Of a DNA stretch of 64,000 nucleotides, positions 22,166 through 30,533 are shown one piece after another. The notes under the pieces were generated by a model. The model saw nothing but the letters and a program-made list of their open reading frames with translations. It was not told where the DNA came from and made no database searches. This stretch comes from Paraburkholderia megapolitana (lineage in GTDB: Bacteria; Pseudomonadota; Gammaproteobacteria; Burkholderiales; Burkholderiaceae). Location of the stretch: assembly GCF_007556815.1 (NCBI RefSeq), contig NZ_CP041745.1:4393001-4457000 (forward strand), given 5' to 3'. Each line of letters opens with the position of its first letter. Position 1 is the first letter of the stretch. Both the position numbers and the translations under genes were made by a program.

Positions 22166-23017
22166 TTAGTGGCTGTCGTGTGCCTGGCCGATGTACACCA
22201 GCGTCAGCATCATGAAAATGAACGCCTGCAACAAAACGATCAGGATGTGGAAGATCGCCCACACGCTGCCTGCAATGACATGGCCGACGAAGCCAAGCAC
22301 CGTCGTGTCCGCGCCGAAGGTCCAGAGGCTGCCGAGCAGGGCAATCAGCAGGAACAGCAGTTCGCCTGCGTACATGTTGCCGAAGAGCCGCAGGGCAAGC
22401 GAAACCGTCTTCGCGACGAACTCGATGATGTTCAGGAAAAGGTTCGGGATCCACAGCAGCGGATGTGCGCCGAACGGAGCGGACAGCAGTTCGTGCACGA
22501 AGCCGCCGACGCCCTTGATCTTGAAGTTGTAATAGATCATCAGCACGAACACGCCGAGCGCGATGCCGAACGTGCCGTTCAGGTCAGCGGTCGGGACGAT
22601 GCGATGATGGGGAATGGCTTCCGACAGACCGAGCCAGCCGATGACGTGGCCGGGGAGATCGACAGGGATGAAGTCGAGCGAGTTCATCAGCGCGACCCAG
22701 ACGAAGACGGTCAGCGCGAGCGGCGCGATAAACGCGCGATTGCCGTGGATGATGGATTTCGACTGGTCTTCGACGAGTTCGACGAGCATTTCGATCGCGC
22801 ACTGGAAACGTCCCGGCACGCCCGACGTCGCCTTGCGTGCTGCAACTGTCAGGATCGCGATGGTGGCGAGGCCGCACAGGATCGACCAGAACAGCGTGTC
22901 CAGATTCCACACGTGGAAATCGATGATCGACGTCTGGTGCGAGGTGGAAAAGTTCTGCAAGTGGTGCGCGATGTACTCGGACGGATCCATCGCGTGCGTG
23001 CCTTCGCTAGCTGCCAT
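22166..23017 (-). CDS. atpB: F1Fo ATP synthase a subunit
   Basis: A 283-residue a subunit that forms the proton half-channels. Several membrane helices are visible. The essential Arg lies in SLALRLFGNMYAGELL, and the C-terminal helices end in IFMMLTLVYIGQAHD. The ATG at 23017 (MAASEGTH) matches the family start; a TTG six codons upstream is less likely. It follows the broken atpI. Confidence 0.97.
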   Translation of the reverse strand: MAASEGTHAMDPSEYIAHHLQNFSTSHQTSIIDFHVWNLDTLFWSILCGLATIAILTVAARKATSGVPGRFQCAIEMLVELVEDQSKSIIHGNRAFIAPLALTVFVWVALMNSLDFIPVDLPGHVIGWLGLSEAIPHHRIVPTADLNGTFGIALGVFVLMIYYNFKIKGVGGFVHELLSAPFGAHPLLWIPNLFLNIIEFVAKTVSLALRLFGNMYAGELLFLLIALLGSLWTFGADTTVLGFVGHVIAGSVWAIFHILIVLLQAFIFMMLTLVYIGQAHDSH

Positions 23018-23174
23018 ATCGTTAATGCCACCCAAATTGTCGAAAATCGGTTCAGGCCGTTCCGGGCGCCGTTAGGCGCCTCGGGGAACAGACCTGCGCG
23101 AGTCGAGTCGCGTCGTATTGCAGCCGCGCGCCTCTTGCCGGTGCTGTGCACCGGCTCATTAGTTTGTTACGTCG

Positions 23175-23710
23175 TCACCGCAAGGCGAGCGCGATCCAGT
23201 ACGTCTTCAGCGCGATGAGGTAGGTCACGAGCAGCGGGATCCACTGAACGTCGTGATACCGGAAAGCGATGCCAACAAACATCGCAATCGTCACCCCCAT
23301 CTTGAGCGCTTCGCCGACCATCCAGCTCATCGCTGTCGCGGCGCCACTCAGTGTTTTCAGACGTGCCGCGAACAGCGCGCTCGGCACCCAGCAGATCGCT
23401 CCCCCAGGAACGCGGACAGCGCAGCGGCGCCCGGCGGCTTGAAGAAAAGCCACCACAACAACGTCGCACCCAGGGACAAAACCATTTGCGCAGCCACAAC
23501 CCGAAAAGGCGTAACGCGCGATGGACGACTCACATTGGGGCCAAACAGTTTTTCTGCTTCAGCCCGCGTGAGCGGAACGATATTTTTATCCTCTTGCTCG
23601 GCATCCCACGCGTCTTCATGCGACACGGGGTTTGCACCGGACGACGCGGCAGAAACATCATGCGCTGCGCGGTGTTCGTCGTGCCTTTGGTTCGGCGCTT
23701 GACCCGCCAT
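23175..23710 (-). pseudogene. atpI: ATP synthase subunit I (AtpI), one-base frameshift
   Basis: AtpI is a small membrane protein that helps assemble the c ring. Two overlapping frames together give one AtpI. The first, from an ATG at 23710, covers a polar N-terminus and helix VVAAQMVLSLGATLLWWLFF, then SAFLGERSAG. The second carries GGAICWVPSALFAARL through to LKTYWIALALR, stopping at 23175. The join is at a run of five G on the minus strand around 23401-23405: one more G would restore SAFLGGAICW. It may be a real mutation, an assembly error in the homopolymer, or a -1 ribosomal slip. A GGAAG ribosome site precedes the start. Confidence 0.85.
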
Positions 23711-23791
23711 CGCAATCTTCCGCAAAGTCCTGTTCCAGCCCGCGAGGCTTACGCGCTACTTACGGGGTTGCCTAGCAAATAAATCCGGGCG

Positions 23792-23820
23792 ATTGTAAGC
23801 GATAGTTGCAGGCAATTCAA
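23792..23820 (-). promoter_or_regulatory. sigma70-type promoter of the atp operon
   Basis: On the minus strand TTGAAT and TACAAT are separated by exactly 17 bases, about 80 bases upstream of atpI. No other gene lies between, so this should drive the whole operon. Confidence 0.65.
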
Positions 23821-23990
23821 GACTTTAGGCCCGTCAATCGCCTAGGTGAAACGTCGCTTCACGATACGGAAGAAACGGCTTGACAAGGTTACGGGCGGTG
23901 TCTGTAAGGCGGCGTGCTGTAAAGCCGCTCCGGTCTTGTGCGGTCTCCTGTTTTCACGCGAATTCGTGCGAGTGTGCCGCGCAGGCGATG

Positions 23991-25139
23991 TCAGAAATGC
24001 GACAGCAGAAAACCGCCGGCCAGTCCGCTCAGCAGCCAGAACGGCAGCGAGTAAAGGTGAAAGGCGCCCCACATGCCGCGCTCGCCCGATAGCCGCACGG
24101 CAATCAGGTTGGCGAGCGAACCGATCGCCAGGCCAAAGCCGCCGACGCTGACGCCGAACGCAAGCGCACGCCAGTCGCGGGTGAATTCGGCCAGCATGAT
24201 CGCGGCCGGCACGTTGCTGATGCCCTGCGACAAAATGGCGCTGGCGGCATAAGCGCGCAGCGGCGTCGTGAGTCCGAGGTGGCTGACCGTTTCATGCACG
24301 GCCGGCAGCGCTGCGACGCTGCGCAGCACGACGAACATGAACACGACGATCAGCAGCAACAGCCAGTCGATCTTCAACACGATCTTCGGGCGCCACGCGA
24401 GGAAACCGATCGCGACGCCTGCGAGGCCGATTCCCGCGTGGCGCGCATCGGCCAGCACGACGAACGCGGCAAACAGCAGCACGGCCACGCCGAGCAGACT
24501 GCGGTCGACGGGATGCGCGTCGATGTCCTTCGACAGATCGAGCGGTACTGCGCGAAACGCGAACACCGCGAGCAGATAGAGCAGCGCCATCAGCACCGCG
24601 CACAGCGGCGCGAGCGCCCAGACGAAAGCGCCAAACGACACGCCGCTCGTTTGCCAGAGAAACAGATTCTGCGGATTACCCAGCGGCGTCAGGACCGAAC
24701 CGGCATTCACGGCCAGCGCAATGAAGATCACGAGGCGCCTGAGCGGCAGCGGCGTCAGTTGATGCAGCGACAGTGTCAGCGGGATGACGACGAAAAGCGC
24801 GACGTCGTTGGTGAGCAATGTCGACAGCGCGGCCGCGAGGCCGATCAGCAGGCACGCAAGACCACGTTCCGAGTGGATGTGATGGACGACCCGATGCGCG
24901 AGCCACATCAGGAATCCCGACCATTCGACAGCCTTCGTCAGGATCAGCAACCCCGCCAGCGTCAGCACGGTCTGCCAGTCGATCAGCGCCGGCAGCGCAG
25001 TCCATGGCTTCGGATGAAACAGCTGCAGGGCGATCAGCGCGACGACGAGTACCGACAGTACCGGCTCCTTCGTCGCGAGCCCTAGCAGCCTACGCAGGAC
25101 AGGCTGAGGCGCCCTGTCGGCGCTGGCGTTATCCTGCAC
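23991..25139 (-). CDS. SLC13/CitM-type anion permease
   Basis: A 382-residue inner-membrane protein with 10-12 helices, related to the SLC13 and ArsB ion-transporter superfamily. Recognisable parts are the LLTNDVALFVVIPLTL segment, the LTPLGNPQNLFLW motif and its inverted-repeat counterpart SQGISNVPAAIMLAEF. The substrate is unknown. It starts with GTG 12 bases after the parB stop, so it is probably the last gene of the mnmG-rsmG-parA-parB transcript. No strong ribosome site is seen. Confidence 0.8.
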   Translation of the reverse strand: MQDNASADRAPQPVLRRLLGLATKEPVLSVLVVALIALQLFHPKPWTALPALIDWQTVLTLAGLLILTKAVEWSGFLMWLAHRVVHHIHSERGLACLLIGLAAALSTLLTNDVALFVVIPLTLSLHQLTPLPLRRLVIFIALAVNAGSVLTPLGNPQNLFLWQTSGVSFGAFVWALAPLCAVLMALLYLLAVFAFRAVPLDLSKDIDAHPVDRSLLGVAVLLFAAFVVLADARHAGIGLAGVAIGFLAWRPKIVLKIDWLLLLIVVFMFVVLRSVAALPAVHETVSHLGLTTPLRAYAASAILSQGISNVPAAIMLAEFTRDWRALAFGVSVGGFGLAIGSLANLIAVRLSGERGMWGAFHLYSLPFWLLSGLAGGFLLSHF

Positions 25140-25151
25140 GGCGTACGGTCA

Positions 25152-26039
25152 TCACGCGGCAGCGTTGCCGCGCAGTCGAACGAGAATCCCTTCGAGCGCG
25201 TCGAGATCGCCGAAATCGATGGTGACATGGCCGCGGCCGCGCCGGCCGAGCTTGATTTTCACGGTCGACGCGAGCAGATCCGACAGCTCCTCTTCGAGTC
25301 TGCGTGTATCGCGCCCACCGTCGTTGGCCACGCGTGCCTTGACCGCCGGGGCCGCCTTCGTCGTCGCCGTCACGAGCTTCTCGGTCTCGCGCACCGACAT
25401 CCGCTTGTTGACCACCTGGTTCGCGAGTGTGATTTGCGTGGCTGCGTCGACGGCGAGCAGCGCGCGTGCGTGGCCCATGTCGAGATCGCCGGCGAGCAAC
25501 ATCGTCTGCACCGGCGCCGCGAGATTCAGCAGGCGCAGCAGGTTCGACACGGCACTGCGCGAGCGCCCTACCGATTCGGCCGCCTGCTCGTGCGTGAAGT
25601 TGAATTCATCGAGCAGCCGCTGGATGCCCTGCGCTTCTTCAAGCGGATTCAGGTCTTCGCGCTGGATGTTCTCGATCAGCGCCATCGCGGCGGCGGTATG
25701 GTCAGGCACGTCCCTGACCAGCACCGGCACCTCGGAGAGACCCGCCAGCCGGGCCGCGCGGAAGCGCCGCTCGCCAGCGATGATCTCGTACATCTCTTCG
25801 TTCACGGGCCGCACGAGGATCGGCTGCATCAAACCCTGCGCGCGAATGCTCGCGGCCAGTTCCTGCAACGCACCCTCGTCCATCCGCGTACGCGGCTGAT
25901 ACTTGCCAGCCTGCAATTTACCGAGCGGCAGCACATGCGGCGCGCTATCGATCTTCACCGCTTCAGTGATATCCGCGCTACCGCCCAGCAACGCTTCCAG
26001 CCCGCGGCCCAGCCCCTTCTTTCTTGCTACTGCGTTCAT
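25152..26039 (-). CDS. parB: chromosome partitioning protein ParB
   Basis: A 295-residue ParB, the CTPase clamp that loads at parS and spreads to form the partition complex. The N-terminus has the ParA-contacting GLGRGLEALLGG stretch. The CTP-binding domain includes the GERRFRAARLAG box, and a helix-turn-helix lies around the SVGRSRSAVSNLLRLL segment. The ATG at 26039 has a GAGGAAG ribosome site; the open frame runs 14 codons further upstream. Two perfect parS sites lie at 28154 and 29707. Confidence 0.98.
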   Translation of the reverse strand: MNAVARKKGLGRGLEALLGGSADITEAVKIDSAPHVLPLGKLQAGKYQPRTRMDEGALQELAASIRAQGLMQPILVRPVNEEMYEIIAGERRFRAARLAGLSEVPVLVRDVPDHTAAAMALIENIQREDLNPLEEAQGIQRLLDEFNFTHEQAAESVGRSRSAVSNLLRLLNLAAPVQTMLLAGDLDMGHARALLAVDAATQITLANQVVNKRMSVRETEKLVTATTKAAPAVKARVANDGGRDTRRLEEELSDLLASTVKIKLGRRGRGHVTIDFGDLDALEGILVRLRGNAAA

Positions 26040-26077
26040 CGTGCTTCCTCGATCCGCTTGGGATGCATCGCCGCGCG

Positions 26078-26848
26078 TCAAAGCGCGCGGACCCGTTCAA
26101 TCATTTCCGCGCCGAACTGCACGTAGGCCTGCGCGCCACGCGACGCGCGGTCGAACACCACGCCCGGCAAACCGTAGCTGGGCGCCTCTGCCAGCCGTAC
26201 GTTGCGCGGAATCACGACGTCGAACACCTTGTCGCCGAAATGCTCCTTCAACTGATCCGATACCTGCTGCTGCAGCGTGATGCGCGGATCGAACATCACG
26301 CGCAGCAAGCCGATCACTTTCAGGTCGCGGTTCAGGTTCGCGTGCACCTGCTTGATCGTATTCACGAGATCGGACAGGCCCTCGAGCGCGAAATATTCGC
26401 ACTGCATCGGAATCACCACGCCGTGTGCGGCGCACAGGCCGTTCAACGTCAGCAAGGAAAGTGCCGGCGGGCAATCGATCAGTACGAAATCGTAGTCACC
26501 GGTGACATGCTCGAGCGCGTTTTTAAGCTGGCGCTCGCGGTTCTGCACACTGACCAGTTCGACTTCGGCGCCGGCCAGTTCGCGGTTGGCCGGCAACACG
26601 TCGTACAGGATCGCTTCGGGCCGCACACGTGCATCCGCGATCCGAACACCGTCGACGAGCACTTCGTACACCGTGCTCTCGCACGCCGACTTATCGACGC
26701 CGCTGCCCATCGTCGCGTTGCCCTGCGGGTCCAGGTCGATGAGCAGAACACGTTGTCCCTGCGATGCGAGGCTCGCGGCGAGGTTGACTGCTGTCGTCGT
26801 CTTGCCGACGCCGCCCTTCTGGTTCGCAACGCAGAAGATTTTTGCCAT
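26078..26848 (-). CDS. parA: chromosome partitioning ATPase ParA
   Basis: A 256-residue ParA/Soj ATPase of the small, regulator-domain-free type. The deviant Walker A (KGGVGKT, residues 11-17, with signature Lys11), the DLDPQGNA motif and the DCPPALSLLTLNGL segment are all intact. It works with ParB to move newly replicated origins. It lies 38 bases upstream of parB and 55 bases downstream of rsmG. Confidence 0.98.
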   Translation of the reverse strand: MAKIFCVANQKGGVGKTTTAVNLAASLASQGQRVLLIDLDPQGNATMGSGVDKSACESTVYEVLVDGVRIADARVRPEAILYDVLPANRELAGAEVELVSVQNRERQLKNALEHVTGDYDFVLIDCPPALSLLTLNGLCAAHGVVIPMQCEYFALEGLSDLVNTIKQVHANLNRDLKVIGLLRVMFDPRITLQQQVSDQLKEHFGDKVFDVVIPRNVRLAEAPSYGLPGVVFDRASRGAQAYVQFGAEMIERVRAL

Positions 26849-26903
26849 CGTTGGTGTGTCCCTTTTCGACCCTGGATGATTGGAATAATGCGGTGCTGTT
26901 CTG

Positions 26904-27620
26904 TCACGCTTCGCGAGGCTGACTGTCCGCGTCCACGATGACTTCGATCAGATGCCGTTCTGCATCGAGCGACGGCACATTGAGCCGGATAATCTGCTGC
27001 GCGCGGGCGCCGGCCGGCAATCTTTCGATCTCGCCATCGGGGCGTACACCCTTCATCGCCCAGATCGCGCCGTTCGGCGCAACGAGATGACGGGCCAGTG
27101 TAACGAAATCCGCGAGGTCTGCGAATGCGCGCGAGACGATCACATCGAATTGGCTGGGTACTTCAACGCCGGGGCGCAGTGTTTCGACTCGTCCCGTCAC
27201 CACGGACAGATTCGCTAGCCCAAGTTCGGCCTTGGCTTGCGCCTGGAAAGCCGTTTTCTTCTGAACAATGTCGTTCAGCGTGACGGTCCAGTCTGGAAAT
27301 GCGATGGCGAGGACGATGCCTGGTAGACCGCCGCCCGAGCCGACGTCGAGTGCCGACGACGGACCGCGTCCTGCCAGATGCGGAACGATCGAAAGGGAAT
27401 CGAGGATGTGCTGGATGACCATCTGGCGCGGATCGCGGATCGCCGTCAGGTTGTAGACGGCGTTCCACTTGATCAGCAGCGCGACGTAGTCGAGCAGCTT
27501 GCCCAGTTGCGCGTCGCTGAGCTGGACGCCCAGTTCGTCGGCGCCCTTTTTCAGCAGAACGGCCCATGCTTCGCGACCGGCATCGGAGCGGCCGGCGCCT
27601 CGGTGTTGCTGTGCCGTCAT
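26904..27620 (-). CDS. rsmG: 16S rRNA m7G527 methyltransferase RsmG
   Basis: A 238-residue RsmG (GidB), which methylates N7 of G527 in 16S rRNA; loss of this modification gives low-level streptomycin resistance in several bacteria. The SAM site [15 protein letters not shown] and the VVTGRVE and [12 protein letters not shown] motifs are present. Its ATG overlaps the mnmG TGA by four bases, so translation is coupled. Confidence 0.97.
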   Translation of the reverse strand: MTAQQHRGAGRSDAGREAWAVLLKKGADELGVQLSDAQLGKLLDYVALLIKWNAVYNLTAIRDPRQMVIQHILDSLSIVPHLAGRGPSSALDVGSGGGLPGIVLAIAFPDWTVTLNDIVQKKTAFQAQAKAELGLANLSVVTGRVETLRPGVEVPSQFDVIVSRAFADLADFVTLARHLVAPNGAIWAMKGVRPDGEIERLPAGARAQQIIRLNVPSLDAERHLIEVIVDADSQPREA

Positions 27621-29587
27621 TGGGTCACCGGTGTGCCGCCGCTGTCGCCGTTGCTTGCGCTGCTCGCGGGTTTTGCCACACGTCGCCCCAAGCCGCGCTT
27701 CAGATGGACCATCAGCAATGAAATGGCTGCGGGTGTGATGCCTGAAATACGCGACGCCTGGCCAATCGTCTCCGGTCGGAACTGCGTCAGCTTCTGGCGC
27801 GCTTCGAACGAAAGACCGCGCACCTCCGCGTAATCGAGACTCTCTGGCAACCGTGTGTTTTCGTGCGCTTCATTGCGTTCGATTTCGTCGGCTTGTCGCT
27901 CGATGTAACCCTGATATTTGATCGCGATCTCGATCTGCTCCTTGATCTGGGCGAGCAGAACTTCATCGGTGGCGAGCGGCTCAGCGGGGCCACATGTGCC
28001 GTCGCGCAGGCCGCAGATGCCGTCGTAGCTCACACCCGGACGACGCAGCAGGTCGGCCAGACTGTATTCGTGATCGATTGCCTTGCCGAGCAACGCGGTC
28101 GCTTCCTCGGTAGGCAACGTCTTCGGATTGACCCACGTTGCACGCAGCCGCTCTGTTTCACGTGAAACAGCGTCACGCTTGCGGCTGAATGCGTCCCAAC
28201 GGGCGTCGTCGACCACACCAAGTTCGCGGCCCGCTTCCGTCAAGCGCATGTCAGCGTTGTCTTCGCGCAGGCTCAAGCGATACTCCGCCCGGCTCGTGAA
28301 CATCCGATACGGCTCAGACACGCCGCGCGTGACCAGATCGTCGACGAGCACACCGAGATACGCCTGATCGCGGCGCGGGCACCACGCATCCTTGCCTTGC
28401 ACCTGCAAACCTGCGTTGATACCAGCCAGCAAACCTTGAGCGGCGGCTTCCTCGTAACCGGTCGTACCGTTGATCTGACCCGCGAAGAACAGGCCGTTGA
28501 TCACCTTGGTCTCCAGCGATGCCTTCAATCCACGCGGATCGAAGTAGTCGTACTCGATCGCATAGCCCGGTCGCAGGATGTGCGCGTGCTCAAGTCCGTT
28601 CATCGAGCGGACAAGCTCGAGCTGGATATCGAAAGGCAAGCTCGTCGAAATACCGTTCGGGTAGAACTCGTTGGTGGTCAGTCCTTCCGGCTCGAGGAAG
28701 ATCTGGTGCGACTCTTTCGATGCAAAGCGGTGGATCTTGTCCTCGATCGACGGGCAGTACCGCGGCCCCACTCCTTCGATCACGCCTGTATACATAGGCG
28801 ACCGGTCGAGACCACTGCGGATGATGTCGTGTGTCCGCGCGTTGGTATGCGTCACCCAGCACGGCACCTGCCGCGGATGTTGAGCCGCGTTGCCGAGAAA
28901 GGAAAACACTGGCACCGGATCGAGATCGCCGGGTTGTTCTTCGAGCTTCGAGAAGTCGATCGTGCGACCGTCGATACGCGGCGGAGTACCGGTTTTCAGC
29001 CGTCCCTGCGGCAGCTTCAATTCTTTGAGCCGCGCGGACAAAGAAACCGCCGCCGGATCACCCGCCCGACCGCCGGTGTAGTTGTTCAAGCCGACATGAA
29101 TCTTTCCATCGAGAAAAGTCCCCGCCGTGAGCACGACTGCACGTGACCGGAAGCGAACTCCCACCTGGGTCACCGCGCCGACTACCCGGTCGCCTTCAAC
29201 CATCAAATCCTCGACGGCCTGCTGGAACAGCCAGAGATTCGGCTGATTCTCGAGACGATGCCGGATCGCCTGCTTATAAAGCAGACGGTCCGCCTGCGCC
29301 CGCGTTGCACGGACGGCCGGCCCTTTCGATGAATTGAGGATGCGAAACTGGATGCCACCCTCGTCCGTTGCCGCCGCCATCGCGCCGCCCAACGCATCGA
29401 CTTCCTTGACCAGATGACCTTTACCGATCCCGCCAATCGACGGGTTGCAGCTCATCTGACCGAGCGTTTCGATGTTGTGCGTGAGCAGGAGCGTCGTGTT
29501 GCCCATGCGCGCAGAGGCCAAAGCGGCCTCCGTGCCAGCATGGCCACCGCCGACGACGATTACGTCAAATTCTGTGGGATAAAGCAT
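27617..29587 (-). CDS. mnmG: tRNA uridine-34 carboxymethylaminomethyl modification enzyme MnmG
   Basis: A 656-residue MnmG (GidA), the FAD protein that with MnmE installs cmnm5U at the tRNA wobble position. The dinucleotide motif GGGHAG is at residues 13-18, and the family signatures [13 protein letters not shown] and [15 protein letters not shown] ([16 protein letters not shown]) are clear. The start at MLYPTEFD (29587) is chosen over a GTG four codons earlier by comparison with the family. It carries a perfect parS site in its coding sequence and a TATAAT box upstream. It is the first gene of the mnmG-rsmG-parAB transcript. Confidence 0.98.
   Translation of the reverse strand: MLYPTEFDVIVVGGGHAGTEAALASARMGNTTLLLTHNIETLGQMSCNPSIGGIGKGHLVKEVDALGGAMAAATDEGGIQFRILNSSKGPAVRATRAQADRLLYKQAIRHRLENQPNLWLFQQAVEDLMVEGDRVVGAVTQVGVRFRSRAVVLTAGTFLDGKIHVGLNNYTGGRAGDPAAVSLSARLKELKLPQGRLKTGTPPRIDGRTIDFSKLEEQPGDLDPVPVFSFLGNAAQHPRQVPCWVTHTNARTHDIIRSGLDRSPMYTGVIEGVGPRYCPSIEDKIHRFASKESHQIFLEPEGLTTNEFYPNGISTSLPFDIQLELVRSMNGLEHAHILRPGYAIEYDYFDPRGLKASLETKVINGLFFAGQINGTTGYEEAAAQGLLAGINAGLQVQGKDAWCPRRDQAYLGVLVDDLVTRGVSEPYRMFTSRAEYRLSLREDNADMRLTEAGRELGVVDDARWDAFSRKRDAVSRETERLRATWVNPKTLPTEEATALLGKAIDHEYSLADLLRRPGVSYDGICGLRDGTCGPAEPLATDEVLLAQIKEQIEIAIKYQGYIERQADEIERNEAHENTRLPESLDYAEVRGLSFEARQKLTQFRPETIGQASRISGITPAAISLLMVHLKRGLGRRVAKPASSASNGDSGGTPVTQ
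28154..28169. other. parS site inside mnmG
   Basis: A perfect 16-bp palindrome, TGTTTCACGTGAAACA, the consensus ParB-binding parS. It lies within mnmG, where the same bases encode the Val-Ser-Arg-Glu-Thr of AVSRETERL, and about 2 kb upstream of parAB in the direction of transcription. Confidence 0.95.
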
Positions 29588-29644
29588 CGCGGATCTCACG
29601 CAAGAAACCCTGCGTAAGCCTTTCTCAGGAAAATGTATGCGCGA

Positions 29645-29650
29645 ATTATA
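29645..29650 (-). promoter_or_regulatory. -10 box of the mnmG-rsmG-parAB operon
   Basis: A perfect TATAAT on the minus strand, 58 bases before the mnmG ATG. The -35 region (around TTCGGG) is weak, so the promoter assignment is tentative. Confidence 0.45.
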
Positions 29651-29694
29651 GCGGGTTCGCTATTGGCCCGAATTTCGTCCGAGCGGCTAGCGAT

Positions 29695-29728
29695 AAAAAA
29701 GCGCCGTGTTTCACGTGAAACACGGCGC
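29695..29728 (-). terminator. parS site doubling as the terminator of the first liv operon
   Basis: The perfect parS TGTTTCACGTGAAACA (29707-29722) is extended on both sides by GCGCCG / CGGCGC into a 28-bp uninterrupted palindrome. On the minus strand it is followed directly by six T residues. It lies 35 bases after the livF stop and upstream of mnmG, so it can act as an intrinsic terminator as well as a ParB site. Confidence 0.9.
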
Positions 29729-29762
29729 CTGATTTGCCGATCGGCAGTCGCAACCGAATGCG

Positions 29763-30533
29763 TTACGCGACTTTCTTCACCAAACCCAGATAGGTTTCGA
29801 TAACCCGGGGATTCTGCGCAAGCTCGCTCGCCGGCCCTTTCAGCGCCAGCTCTCCGGTTTCGAGAACGTAGCCGTAGTCGGAAATCTGCAGCGCGGCTCG
29901 CGCGTTTTGTTCGATCAGCAGTGTCGCGACATTGCTCGTCCGCAGTGCGCTGATGATGTGGAAGATTTCCTTCACGATAAGCGGCGCCAACCCGAGGCTC
30001 GGTTCGTCGAGCATCAGCAAGTCCGGCTTCCCCATCAGCGCGCGCCCGACTGCGAGCATCTGCCGTTCGCCGCCCGACAGCGTGCCCGCTGCCTGCTTGC
30101 GCCGTTCCTTCAGCCGCGGAAACAGGGCGAAAACTGGCTCCAGCTGATCAAGATAATTTCGCTCGCCGGCCCGCTTGCGCCGATAGGCACCGAGCACCAG
30201 GTTGTCTTCGACGGTCATCGTCGCGAACAGCTCGCGCTTCTCCGGTACCAGACACATGCCGCGCGCGACACGTTTCTCGACCGGGATCGCGCTGACGTCT
30301 TCACCGCGATAGACGATCGCCCCTTTCGCGTGGCCGATCACGGGCAACGCGCCCATGATCGCATTCAGCAGCGTGGACTTGCCCGCCCCGTTCGGTCCGA
30401 TCACCGACACGATCTGTCCCGCGCGAACTTCGATCGCCGCGCCGTGCAGCGCCTCGACCTTGCCGTAGCGAACCGCGAGGCTGCTCACTTTAAGGATCGG
30501 CTCCGCGGTACTGTTTGCTTGTGTCGTCATCAT
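29763..30533 (-). CDS. livF: branched-chain amino acid ABC transporter ATPase LivF
   Basis: A 256-residue LivF-type ATPase. Walker A GPNGAGKST, signature LSGGERQMLAVGRALM and Walker B LLMLDEPSLGLAP are intact. The open frame runs far upstream into the fused livMG gene, but the ATG at 30533 overlaps that gene's TGA (ATGA), which is normal for this operon type; a second ATG follows directly. It energises uptake with the LivG domain of the upstream fusion. Confidence 0.92.
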   Translation of the reverse strand: MMTTQANSTAEPILKVSSLAVRYGKVEALHGAAIEVRAGQIVSVIGPNGAGKSTLLNAIMGALPVIGHAKGAIVYRGEDVSAIPVEKRVARGMCLVPEKRELFATMTVEDNLVLGAYRRKRAGERNYLDQLEPVFALFPRLKERRKQAAGTLSGGERQMLAVGRALMGKPDLLMLDEPSLGLAPLIVKEIFHIISALRTSNVATLLIEQNARAALQISDYGYVLETGELALKGPASELAQNPRVIETYLGLVKKVA

